In this document: positions 45,300-52,959 of the stretch, piece by piece
How the letters are laid out: every line of letters starts with the position of its first letter
Numbering within the stretch: the first letter of the stretch is position 1
From: Streptantibioticus cattleyicolor NRRL 8057 = DSM 46488
GTDB taxonomy: Bacteria > Actinomycetota > Actinomycetes > Streptomycetales > Streptomycetaceae
DNA length: 64,000 nucleotides
Reading direction: 5' to 3'
Assembly (NCBI RefSeq): GCF_000240165.1
Contig: NC_017586.1
Coordinates: 1,922,001 to 1,986,000 of the forward strand
Made by a program: the position numbers and the translations under genes
Notes under the pieces: model-generated
The model's input: the letters and a program-made list of their open reading frames with translations, nothing else
What the model was told of the DNA's origin: nothing
Databases searched by the model: none

Positions 45300-46465
45300 C
45301 GACCGACCACCGGCTGCCCGCCGAGTACGAGGAACTGCGCCGCACCGTCGAGGAGTTCGCGCACGACGTCGTCGCGCCCAAGATCGGCGAGTACTACGAG
45401 GACCACGAGTTCCCGTACGAGATCGTGCGCGAGATGGGGCGGATGGGGCTGTTCGGGCTGCCGTTCCCGGAGGAGTACGGGGGCATGGGCGGCGACTACT
45501 TCGCGCTGTGCATCGCGCTGGAGGAGCTGGCCCGGGTCGACTCCTCGGTGGCGATCACCCTGGAGGCGGGGGTGTCGCTGGGCGCGATGCCGATCTACCG
45601 GTTCGGTACGCCGGAGCAGAAGCGCACCTGGCTGCCGCGGCTGTGCTCCGGGGAGCGGCTGGGCGCCTTCGGGCTGACCGAGCCGGAGGGCGGTTCCGAC
45701 GCGGGCGGCACCCGGACCACCGCGCGGCTGGACGAGTCCACCGGCGAGTGGGTGATCAACGGCACCAAGTGCTTCATCACCAACTCGGGCACCGACATCA
45801 CCGCCCTGGTGACGGTGACCGCGGTCACCGGCCGCAAGCCGGACGGGCGCCCCGAGATCTCGTCGATCATCGTGCCCTCCGGCACCCCCGGGTTCACCGT
45901 GGCCAAGCCGTACTCCAAGGTCGGCTGGAACGCCTCGGACACCCGGGAGTTGTCGTTCACCGACTGCCGGGTGCCCAAGGAGAACCTGCTGGGCGAGATC
46001 GGCCGGGGCTACGCCCAGTTCCTGCGGATACTGGACGAGGGCCGGATCGCGATCTCGGCGCTGGCCACCGGGCTGGCCCAGGGCTGTGTGGACGAGTCGC
46101 TGGCGTACGCCAAGACCCGGCAGGCGTTCGGACGGCCGATCGGCGCCAACCAGGCGGTGCAGTTCAAGCTGGCCGACATGGAGATGCGGGCCCACACCGC
46201 CCGGCTGGCCTGGCGGGACGCGGCCTGGCGGCTGCTGAGCGGCGACCCCTTCAAGAAGGAGGCGGCGCTCGCCAAGCTCTACTCCTCCGAGATCGCGGTC
46301 ACCAACGCCCGGGAGGCCACCCAGATCCACGGCGGCTACGGCTTCATGAACGAATACCCGGTGGCCCGCTTCTGGCGTGACTCCAAGATCCTGGAGATCG
46401 GCGAGGGCACCAGCGAGGTGCAGCGCATGCTGATCGCCAGAGAGCTGGGCCTCCCCACGGCGTAG
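45296..46465 (+). CDS. fadE4: acyl-CoA dehydrogenase (isovaleryl-CoA type)
   Basis: 389 residues. FGLTEPEGGSDAGG near residue 125, GTKCFITNSG near 155, KTRQAFGRPIGANQAVQFK near 275 and the ending EIGEGTSEVQRMLIARELGL are typical family motifs. The position after hmgL matches fadE4 of Streptomyces and the isovaleryl-CoA dehydrogenase of other leucine operons. It would form 3-methylcrotonyl-CoA, the substrate of AccA1-AccD1. ATGA overlap with hmgL. A strong palindromic terminator follows. Confidence 0.93.
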   Translation: MTTDHRLPAEYEELRRTVEEFAHDVVAPKIGEYYEDHEFPYEIVREMGRMGLFGLPFPEEYGGMGGDYFALCIALEELARVDSSVAITLEAGVSLGAMPIYRFGTPEQKRTWLPRLCSGERLGAFGLTEPEGGSDAGGTRTTARLDESTGEWVINGTKCFITNSGTDITALVTVTAVTGRKPDGRPEISSIIVPSGTPGFTVAKPYSKVGWNASDTRELSFTDCRVPKENLLGEIGRGYAQFLRILDEGRIAISALATGLAQGCVDESLAYAKTRQAFGRPIGANQAVQFKLADMEMRAHTARLAWRDAAWRLLSGDPFKKEAALAKLYSSEIAVTNAREATQIHGGYGFMNEYPVARFWRDSKILEIGEGTSEVQRMLIARELGLPTA

Positions 46466-46491
46466 CCCTCGGAAGCGGCCACGATCACGCT

Positions 46492-46519
46492 CATCCCTGC
46501 CCGATATCGGGCAGGGATG
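46492..46519 (+). terminator. palindromic terminator after the accD1 operon
   Basis: A perfect 28-bp palindrome: 12-bp arms CATCCCTGCCCG around a four-base ATAT loop, followed by TTGCGTTT. It lies 27 nt after the fadE4 stop and just before the promoter of the small gene at 46556. An operator role is also possible because of the perfect symmetry. Confidence 0.75.
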
Positions 46520-46555
46520 TTGCGTTTCCGGGGGCGGATCGCGCAGGATACAGCG

Positions 46556-46831
46556 GTGCTCGAACGCCGGACGCCCCATGACGACCTGATCGACCACCTG
46601 GTGCGCACCACACCGCTGCGACGCGGGGAGGCCGCCAGGGTGGTGCTGGACGTGCTGGCGTACTTCGACGAGCCGGCGGAGGAGTACGTCCGCCGGCGCC
46701 ATCGCGAACTCCAGGCACGCGGGCTGGCGAACCCGGAGATCTTCGAGCGGATCGCCGAGGAGTTGCCGCACCGCGTGGTGGCCGCGCCGCAGTACTCGCT
46801 GCGTCAGCTGCGGCGCATCGTCTACGGCTGA
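46556..46831 (+). CDS. small conserved protein of unknown function
   Basis: 91 residues, helical, charged: LERRTPHDDLIDHLVRTT at the start, then VVLDVLAYFDEPAEEYVRRR and ELPHRVVAAPQYSLRQLRR. It has no signal peptide or membrane segment and no known motif. It looks like a real conserved Streptomyces small protein because of its composition and codon bias. GTG 46556 is preferred over GTG 46517; a GGATAC at 46546-46551 only 4 nt upstream suggests a leaderless start. It lies between the leucine operon and glmS without clear linkage to either. Confidence 0.65.
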   Translation: MLERRTPHDDLIDHLVRTTPLRRGEAARVVLDVLAYFDEPAEEYVRRRHRELQARGLANPEIFERIAEELPHRVVAAPQYSLRQLRRIVYG

Positions 46832-46872
46832 CCGGCCGGAGCCGGCCGGCCGCTGATCGTTAGCGGCGGGCG

Positions 46873-46962
46873 CGCTCCGTCCGGGCCGCGTTCTTCCGGC
46901 ACCCGTTCTTCAGGGCCGCATTTCTCAGGCACGCATTTCTCAGGCACGCATTTCTACGGGAG
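46873..46962 (+). repeat. tandem 15-nt repeats in the glmS leader
   Basis: Six contiguous units of 15 nt run from 46873 to 46962. Units four and five, GCATTTCTCAGGCAC at 46918-46932 and 46933-46947, are identical. The sixth starts GCATTTCTACGG, and units one to three are degenerate (for example GCGTTCTTCCGGCAC at 46888). They end 8 nt before the glmS ATG, so the last unit carries its ribosome binding site. Confidence 0.85.
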
Positions 46963-46970
46963 GGACCACC

Positions 46971-48785
46971 ATGTGCGGAATCGTGGGATACATCGGCAAG
47001 CGTGACGCCGCTCCGCTGCTGCTGGAGGGGTTGCAGCGGCTGGAGTACCGGGGTTACGACTCGGCCGGGGTCGTGGTCACCGGCAAGTCGGGCGGACTGA
47101 AGACCGTCAAGGCCAAGGGGCGGGTGCGGGAGCTGGAGGCCCGGCTGCCGAAGCGGTTCGCCGGCACCACCGGGATCGCCCACACCCGTTGGGCCACCCA
47201 CGGCGCGCCCAGCGACGAGAACGCCCACCCGCACCTGGACGCCACCGGCGAGGTCGCGGTGGTGCACAACGGCATCATCGACAACGCCGCCGAGCTGCGG
47301 GCCAAACTGGCCGCCGACGGCGTGGAGTTCGCCTCGGAGACCGACTCGGAGGTGCTGGCCCATCTGATCGGCCGCTCCTCGGCAAAGACCCTGGAGGCCA
47401 AGGTCCAGCAGGCGCTCTCCCGGGTGGAGGGCACCTACGGCATCGCCGTGCTCCACCAGGGGTTCGCCGACCGCGTCGTGGTGGCCCGCAACGGCTCCCC
47501 GGTGGTGCTGGGCATCGGCGAGCACGAGATGTTCGTCGCCTCCGACGTGGCCGCGCTGGTCCGCCACACCCGCCAGGTGATCACCTTGGACGACGGGGAG
47601 ATGGCCACCCTCAAGGCCGGTGAGTACCGCACGTACACCACCGAGGGCAGCCGCACGTCGGCCGAGCCGACCACCATCGAGTGGGAGGCCGAGTCCTACG
47701 ACATGGGCGGCCACGACACCTACATGCACAAGGAGATCTTCGAACAGCCGGACGCGGTCGACCGGGTGCTGCGCGGGCGGATCGACGACCGGTTCGCCAC
47801 CGTGCGCCTGGGCGGCCTCGGGATCGACGCGCGCGAGGCGCGGGCGGTGCGCCGGGTGAAGATCCTCGGCTGCGGTTCGGCGTACTACGCCGGGCAGATC
47901 GGCGCCCAGTTGATCGAGGAGCTGGCCAGGATCCCGGCGGACGCCGAGCCGGCCAGCGAGTTCCGGTACCGCAACGCGGTGGTGGACCCGGACACGCTGT
48001 ACATCGCGGTGAGCCAGTCCGGCGAGACGTACGACACGCTGGCCGCGGTGCAGGAGTTGAAGCGCAAGGGCGCCCGGGTGCTGGGCGTGGTCAACGTGGT
48101 CGGCAGCGCGATCGCCCGGGAGGCGGACGGCGGCATCTACGTGCACGCCGGCCCCGAGGTGTGCGTGGTCTCCACCAAGTGCTTCACCAACACCGCGGTG
48201 GCCTTCGCGCTGCTGGCGCTCCACCTCGGCCGGGTGCGGGACCTGTCGGTCAGCGACGGCAAGCGGATCATCGCGGGGCTGCGCCGGCTGCCGGGGCAGA
48301 TCGCCGAGATCCTGGCCGGCGAGGCGGAGATCGCCCGGCTGGCCCGGACGTACGCCACGGCGCGCAGCATGATGTTCGTGGGACGGGTGCGGGGTTACCC
48401 GGTGGCCCGGGAGGCCGCGCAGAAGCTCAAGGAGGTCAGCTATGTGCACGCCGAGGCGTACCCGGCCTCGGAGCTCAAGCACGGCCCGCTGGCGCTCATC
48501 GAGCCCGAGGTGCCCTCGGTGGCGGTGGTCCCCGACGACGACCTGCTGGAGAAGAACCGGGCGACCCTGGAGGAGATCAAGGCGCGCAGTGGCCGGATCC
48601 TTGCGGTGGCCCACCAGCCGCAGGAGGCCGCCGACGACACCCTCGTCGTCCCGCGCAACGAGGTGGAACTCGACCCGATCCTGCTGGGTGTCCCGCTCCA
48701 ACTCTTCGCGTACCACGCGGCGTTGGCCCTCGGCCGGGACATCGACAAGCCGCGCAATCTGGCCAAGTCGGTCACGGTCGAGTAG
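46971..48785 (+). CDS. glmS: glutamine--fructose-6-phosphate aminotransferase
   Basis: 604 residues. The catalytic Cys follows the initiator Met in MCGIVGYIGKRDAAP. The glutaminase domain (about 1-225) is followed by two SIS domains with CGSAYYAGQIG and SQSGETYDTLAA, and the protein ends in LAKSVTVE as expected. It makes glucosamine-6-phosphate from fructose-6-phosphate and glutamine for cell-wall precursors. GGGAGGG precedes the ATG. I see no glmS ribozyme; instead the leader is a 15-nt tandem repeat. A strong hairpin follows the gene. Confidence 0.96.
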   Translation: MCGIVGYIGKRDAAPLLLEGLQRLEYRGYDSAGVVVTGKSGGLKTVKAKGRVRELEARLPKRFAGTTGIAHTRWATHGAPSDENAHPHLDATGEVAVVHNGIIDNAAELRAKLAADGVEFASETDSEVLAHLIGRSSAKTLEAKVQQALSRVEGTYGIAVLHQGFADRVVVARNGSPVVLGIGEHEMFVASDVAALVRHTRQVITLDDGEMATLKAGEYRTYTTEGSRTSAEPTTIEWEAESYDMGGHDTYMHKEIFEQPDAVDRVLRGRIDDRFATVRLGGLGIDAREARAVRRVKILGCGSAYYAGQIGAQLIEELARIPADAEPASEFRYRNAVVDPDTLYIAVSQSGETYDTLAAVQELKRKGARVLGVVNVVGSAIAREADGGIYVHAGPEVCVVSTKCFTNTAVAFALLALHLGRVRDLSVSDGKRIIAGLRRLPGQIAEILAGEAEIARLARTYATARSMMFVGRVRGYPVAREAAQKLKEVSYVHAEAYPASELKHGPLALIEPEVPSVAVVPDDDLLEKNRATLEEIKARSGRILAVAHQPQEAADDTLVVPRNEVELDPILLGVPLQLFAYHAALALGRDIDKPRNLAKSVTVE

Positions 48786-48795
48786 CCGGCGGTAC

Positions 48796-48823
48796 GGGCC
48801 CCGGCGGACATCCGCCGGGGCCC
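48796..48823. terminator. terminator between glmS and the convergent uspA-like gene
   Basis: 13-bp perfect arms GGGCCCCGGCGGA (48796-48808) and complement (48811-48823) on a 2-nt centre, 10 nt after the glmS stop, touching the stop codon of the convergent gene. Confidence 0.82.
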
Positions 48824-49344
48824 TACGGGATCACGATCACCGGGCGCTGGGCGCGGCGGGCCAGGCGGCCGGCCACCGAGCCGAAGATCTTGCCGATGAT
48901 GCCGTGGGTGCTGCCGACCACGATGGCGTCGGCGGCGTACTCGCGGCCGACCTCCTCCAGTTCGTGGCAGATGTCGCCGCCGCGCTCCACCAGGATCCAG
49001 GAGACGTCGCACAGGTAGTCGGCGCAGGCCAGTTCCAGGCCGAGCACCTCGGTGCGGTGGTCGGGGACGTCCACGAAGACCGGGGGCTCGCAGCCGGCCC
49101 ACACGGTGGCCGGCAGCCGGTTGGCGACGTGCACGATGATCAGGCCGGAACCCAGGCGGCGGGCCATGCCGATGGCATAGGCGAGCGCCCGTTCGCTGGA
49201 GAGGGAGCCGTCGAAGCCGACGACGACGCCGTGCTGGAAGGCCGGGTCGCAGGAATGACGCGTTTCGGTGTCCGCCCGGCGTTCCGCCGTGGGATCGGCG
49301 AGCGGTTTGCCGTCGGCGGGGTCGGGGAGCTCGTATCCGGCCAT
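48823..49344 (-). CDS. universal stress protein
   Basis: 173 residues of the UspA family: GVVVGFDGSLSSERALAYA near residue 38 and the nucleotide-binding tail IVVGSTHGIIGKIFGSVAGRL, which matches the G-2x-G-9x-G-(S/T) ATP-binding type. The N-terminal 30 or so residues are hydrophilic and variable. ATG 49344 (MAGYELPDPAD) is the natural start; the frame extends upstream through Ala/Pro-rich sequence to a TTG. Likely a starvation or stress protein. The adpA upstream region begins on its other side. Confidence 0.9.
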   Translation of the reverse strand: MAGYELPDPADGKPLADPTAERRADTETRHSCDPAFQHGVVVGFDGSLSSERALAYAIGMARRLGSGLIIVHVANRLPATVWAGCEPPVFVDVPDHRTEVLGLELACADYLCDVSWILVERGGDICHELEEVGREYAADAIVVGSTHGIIGKIFGSVAGRLARRAQRPVIVIP

Positions 49345-50208
49345 GATGGGGTTTTTCGGCGAAGGCGGCGCGGGAGGCGCCGCTGAAGCGGACAACGACA
49401 GCGGTGGCCGCGGGACCGGCTTTTTGGCCGGTTAGGGCGTTGCCCTCCCGCTGCCTCCAGAGTACGGCGGCGGCGCGTCGCTGCACAGATGCGCCGAGTG
49501 ATTCACCGCAAGGTGTACTACCCGGAGTTTCCGAGAGAATGCCGGAGCTCGGCGCGAAGCGCAACGCCTCATGCCGGACCGGTCATCGCCGCACACCGCC
49601 GGACGGCGTAACGGAACCAATCCGTCCGGCCGTGGAAATGCCGTATGCCGTGGGGATCACAGCGCGCCGGAAACGGCCCGGGCGGCCGGTCCGGAGCACG
49701 CCGGCACCGGTCATGGGCGCCGTGCGCCGCCGGGTACGCCGTCCCGCGCTCCGGGCGCCGGGGGCGGGCCCGCCACCCCGGTGGGCGGCGCCGAAGGCGC
49801 GCGCGGAATGCGGTCGCGCCCCAGAGCGCACAACCGCGCACCACAACGGAGTTCGGTCAGGTCTTACGATTCTTTTCGGCCAACTTGCCGCACCCGTGCG
49901 CCCATCGCCCACACCGCTCCGTAACTCCCCCGTCACCAGCGCGAATGTCCTGACGGGGGGCGCACGAAGCGCTCCGCACCGGGGAGTTACCGGGCCATGC
50001 CGCCAAGGCGTACTTCCCAGCGGGCGCTACGAGTGCAACGCTTCGTGATCGAACGCTTCGCGCCAAGTTGTCATGTCGACTTAGTACCGGATGGTGAACT
50101 TGTCACCTCATCCTGAGCGAACACAGTAGATTCGATCTTGGGTAACACGGCGGGGGAAACGTGCAGTACCGAAAGGACGTTGCGTCGACCGAGGGGGGCT
50201 CATCCGCC
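49345..50208. other. long regulatory region upstream of adpA
   Basis: About 860 bp between two divergent genes, with no protein-like frame. The AT-richer part at 49860-50160 must hold the adpA promoters. TTGTCA (50100-50105) is a possible -35, but the nearest TAGATT (50127-50132) is 21 bp away, so this is weak. TGGCGCGAAG on the minus strand (50055-50080 area) is close to the AdpA consensus TGGCSNGWWY, which would fit autoregulation. adpA genes in Streptomyces typically have such long upstream regions. Confidence 0.5.
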
Positions 50209-51699
50209 ATGACCCAGGACTCCAGGACCGGAGCGGCGACGGAGGCCACGACCCCGTCCCCCGCCCGCACCGCCACGGCCACCGCCACCGGTGGTGCGAC
50301 CGCCGTCCGCAAACTCTCCGCACGGCGCCGCAAGGAAGTCGTCGCCGTGCTGATGTTCAGCGGCGGCCCGATCTTCGAGAGTTCCATCCCGCTGTCCGTC
50401 TTCGGCGTCGACCGCCAGGACGCCGGGGTTCCGCGTTACCGGCTGCTGGTCTGCGCGGGCGAGGACGGCCCGCTGCGCACCACCGGCGGCCTGGAGCTGA
50501 CCGCTCCGTACGGACTGGACGCCCTGGGACGGGCGGGCACCGTCGTCGTCCCGGCCTGGCGTTCCATCTCCCAGCCGCCGCCCGCCGCCGCGCTCGCCGC
50601 GCTGCGCCGGGCCCACGAGGAGGGCGCGCGGATCATCGGCCTGTGCACCGGCGCCTTCGTGCTGGCCGCCGCCGGGCTGCTGGACGGCCGTCCGGCCACC
50701 ACGCACTGGATGTACGCGCCGACGCTGGCCAAGCGCTACCCGTCGGTCCACGTCGACCCGCGGGAGCTCTTCGTCGACGACGGCGACATCCTCACCTCGG
50801 CGGGGACCGCGGCCGGTATCGACCTGTGCCTGCACGTGGTGCGCACCGACCACGGCGCGGACGCGGCCAACGCGCTCGCCCGCCGGCTGGTGGTGCCGCC
50901 CCGGCGCGGGGCCGGGCAGGAGCGCTACCTGGACCGGTCCTTACCCGAGGAGATCGGCGGGGATCCGCTCGCCGAGGTGGTGGCGTGGGCGCTGGAGCAT
51001 CTGCACGAGCAGTTCGACGTCGAGACGCTGGCCGCCCGCGCGTACATGAGCCGCCGCACCTTCGACCGCCGGTTCCGCTCGCTCACCGGCAGCGCCCCGT
51101 TGCAGTGGCTGATCACCCAGCGGGTGCTCCAGGCGCAGCGGCTGCTGGAGACCTCCGACTACTCGGTGGACGAGGTCGCCGGGCGCTGCGGATTCCGTTC
51201 CCCGGTCGCGCTGCGCGGGCACTTCCGGCGGCAGCTGGGGGCCTCCCCGGCCTCGTACCGTTCGGCGTTCCGGGCCCGCCGGCCGCAGGAGGCGGAGCGG
51301 GGCGAACGGGACGGGCGCGGCGAGCGCGCGGAGCGGTTCGACCGGATCGAGCGGGACGGCCGCGGCGAGCGGATGGAGCGCGGCGACCCGCGCGGTGATC
51401 TGCTGCCGCATCCACGCCGCGCCGACGGCGACGGCCCCGGCCGCGGCGAGCCGGAGGTGTACGCCGCCCGCCAGTCCGAGCACGGCCGGGCGGAGGGCCC
51501 CGAGGTGGCCGGCGCCCCCGGTTCGTCCGTTCCGGCGCGGCTGCGCGGCGACCGGGGTGAGCGCGGCGCCCGGCTCGCGGCACGGCGGGCGGCCGGGCGC
51601 GGCCTGGGCCCGTCGCTGGCCCAGGGGGCCGCGGGGCTGACCCAGGCGGGCGGGCGCGGCCCGACGCTCCCGGCACCGTGGGATCGCCCCTTAGGGTGA
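50209..51699 (+). CDS. adpA: AdpA, pleiotropic developmental regulator
   Basis: 496 residues. A DJ-1/PfpI-like dimerisation domain (about 45-220, with [15 protein letters not shown]) is joined to an AraC-type DNA-binding domain (about 245-345, [20 protein letters not shown] and a second helix-turn-helix [11 protein letters not shown]). AdpA activates hundreds of genes for morphology and antibiotics in Streptomyces. The linker between domains holds TTA at codon 245 (50941-50943), the conserved bldA checkpoint. A second TTA is the last-but-one sense codon (51691-51693). The C-terminus after residue 365 is a long Glu/Arg/Gly-rich tail. ATG 50209 has GAGGGGGG upstream. orn follows, as in other Streptomyces. 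Confidence 0.95.
   Translation: MTQDSRTGAATEATTPSPARTATATATGGATAVRKLSARRRKEVVAVLMFSGGPIFESSIPLSVFGVDRQDAGVPRYRLLVCAGEDGPLRTTGGLELTAPYGLDALGRAGTVVVPAWRSISQPPPAAALAALRRAHEEGARIIGLCTGAFVLAAAGLLDGRPATTHWMYAPTLAKRYPSVHVDPRELFVDDGDILTSAGTAAGIDLCLHVVRTDHGADAANALARRLVVPPRRGAGQERYLDRSLPEEIGGDPLAEVVAWALEHLHEQFDVETLAARAYMSRRTFDRRFRSLTGSAPLQWLITQRVLQAQRLLETSDYSVDEVAGRCGFRSPVALRGHFRRQLGASPASYRSAFRARRPQEAERGERDGRGERAERFDRIERDGRGERMERGDPRGDLLPHPRRADGDGPGRGEPEVYAARQSEHGRAEGPEVAGAPGSSVPARLRGDRGERGARLAARRAAGRGLGPSLAQGAAGLTQAGGRGPTLPAPWDRPLG
51692..51697 (+). promoter_or_regulatory. -10 element of orn inside the adpA stop region
   Basis: TAGGGT overlaps the last codons of adpA (TTA GGG TGA) and lies 7 nt before the orn ATG at 51705, with no Shine-Dalgarno. 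This is the geometry of a leaderless promoter. No clear -35 was seen. Confidence 0.55.
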
Positions 51700-51704
51700 G
51701 ACGT

Positions 51705-52319
51705 ATGAACGACCGGATGGTGTGGATCGACTGCGAAATGACCGGGCTCTCGCTGCGCCATGACGCGCTGATCGAGGTGGCGGCCCTGGTGACCGACTCC
51801 GAGCTGAACGTGCTCGGGGACGGGGTGGACATCGTGATCAAGCCGCCGGCCGAGGCGCTGGAGACGATGCCGGAGGTGGTGCGCGCCATGCACACCGCCT
51901 CCGGCCTGCTGGACGAGCTGCCCGGCGGCACCACACCGGCCGAGGCGGAGCAGGCGGTGCTGGAGTACGTGCGCCAGTACGTGAAGGAGCCGCGCAAGGC
52001 GCCGCTGTGCGGCAACTCGGTCGGCACCGACCGGGGCTTCCTCGCCCGGGACATGCCGGCCCTGGAGCAGCATCTGCACTACCGGATCATCGACGTCTCC
52101 TCGGTCAAGGAGCTCTCCCGCCGCTGGTATCCGCGGGCGTACTTCAACGCCCCGCGGAAGAACGGCAACCACCGGGCGCTGGCCGACATCCGGGAGAGCA
52201 TCGCGGAGCTGCGCTACTACCGGGAGGCGGTCTTCGTACCGGCGCCCGGCCCGGACAGCGAGACGGCGCGGACCATCGCGGCCAAGTACGTCCTGCCCGG
52301 CCAGGAGCCGCAGGGGTAG
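51705..52319 (+). CDS. orn: oligoribonuclease
   Basis: 204 residues of a DEDDh 3'-5' exonuclease: WIDCEMTGL near residue 5 (Exo I), the [13 protein letters not shown] region near 103 (Exo II) and [12 protein letters not shown] near 152 (Exo III with His and Asp). It degrades short RNA oligomers and pGpG. In Streptomyces it lies next to adpA and its loss affects development. ATG 51705 is preceded by TAGGGT at 51692-51697, so it is probably read from a leaderless mRNA in addition to adpA readthrough. The ATG at 51717 is an alternative. Confidence 0.95.
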   Translation: MNDRMVWIDCEMTGLSLRHDALIEVAALVTDSELNVLGDGVDIVIKPPAEALETMPEVVRAMHTASGLLDELPGGTTPAEAEQAVLEYVRQYVKEPRKAPLCGNSVGTDRGFLARDMPALEQHLHYRIIDVSSVKELSRRWYPRAYFNAPRKNGNHRALADIRESIAELRYYREAVFVPAPGPDSETARTIAAKYVLPGQEPQG

Positions 52320-52430
52320 TCGCCGGGGTCCCGGGCCCGCTGGTCCGGGGCCCGGACGGCGGGTGTGCGCGAGCACCCCCCGAAACCCTGTATGCTTCTT
52401 CTCGGCCGGTGCGGGAAAGCGCCGGTCATG

Positions 52431-52506
52431 GTGGGTGTAGCTCAGCTGGTAGAGCACCTGGTTGTGGTCCAGGATGTCGCGGGTTCGAGTCCCGTCACTC
52501 ACCCCA
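52431..52506 (+). tRNA. tRNA-His (GTG)
   Basis: Complete cloverleaf: acceptor arm GTGGGTG pairing with CACTCAC, D arm GCTCAGCTGGTAGAGC, anticodon arm CCTGG-TTGTGGT-CCAGG with anticodon GTG, T arm CGGGTTCGAGTCCCG, and an encoded CCA. The preceding G at 52430 can provide the G-1 typical of histidine tRNA, opposite C at 52503. Confidence 0.97.
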
Positions 52507-52516
52507 GCCGATGAAG

Positions 52517-52548
52517 GGCCCGACCCGGGAGACCGGGTCGGGCCTTTC
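52517..52548 (+). terminator. terminator of the tRNA-His gene
   Basis: 12-bp arms GGCCCGACCCGG (52517-52528) and complement (52533-52544) with a GAGA loop, followed by TTTCTC; it starts 11 nt after the tRNA. Confidence 0.9.
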
Positions 52549-52589
52549 TCGCATGAACGGCCGGCCGAGGGCGGGAAGGGATCAGCACG

Positions 52590-52940
52590 TTGAGCAAGCA
52601 GGACGTTGGTCAGGCCACCGGGATCGAGGAGTCGGCCCGGCAGGAGTTGCTGCGGCTGCGGGCCAGCATCGACAACCTGGACGCGGCTCTGGTGCATCTG
52701 CTCGCCGAGCGCTTCAAGTGCACCCAGGCGGTCGGCCGGCTCAAGGCGGCGCACGACCTGCCGCCGGCCGACCCGGCGCGGGAGGTGACGCAGATCGCAC
52801 GGCTGCGGCAGCTCGCCGAGGAGGCCCATCTCGACCCGTCGTTCGCGGAGAAGTTCCTCAACTTCATCATCGAAGAGGTGGTGCGCCACCACCGGGCGAT
52901 CGCCGAGCAGTCCGCGTCGCAGGAGACGCCGCGGGGCTGA
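52590..52940 (+). CDS. chorismate mutase (AroQ type)
   Basis: 116 residues, all helical. The N-terminal catalytic helix LRLRASIDNLDAALVHLLAER near residue 22 has the Arg of AroQ enzymes. It is followed by TQAVGRLKAAHDLPPADPARE, with the conserved Lys and a second Arg, and FLNFIIEEVVRHH. It converts chorismate to prephenate for Phe/Tyr synthesis. The start is TTG at 52590 with GGGAAGGG upstream. It is a single gene after the tRNA. Confidence 0.88.
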   Translation: MSKQDVGQATGIEESARQELLRLRASIDNLDAALVHLLAERFKCTQAVGRLKAAHDLPPADPAREVTQIARLRQLAEEAHLDPSFAEKFLNFIIEEVVRHHRAIAEQSASQETPRG

Positions 52941-52959
52941 CGCCCGGCGGTGGCGGCGC

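Noticed and set aside
49404-50048. Plus-strand open frame of about 214 codons upstream of adpA
   Set aside because: Codon composition is not protein-like and it spans the expected adpA regulatory region; no ribosome binding site.
50161-50208. GTG at 50161 as the adpA start
   Set aside because: ATG 50209 has a GAGGGGGG ribosome binding site and gives an N-terminus like other AdpA proteins.
52431-52506. tRNA-His as an integration hot spot
   Set aside because: No integrase, no duplicated tRNA 3' end and a normal terminator plus housekeeping gene follow.
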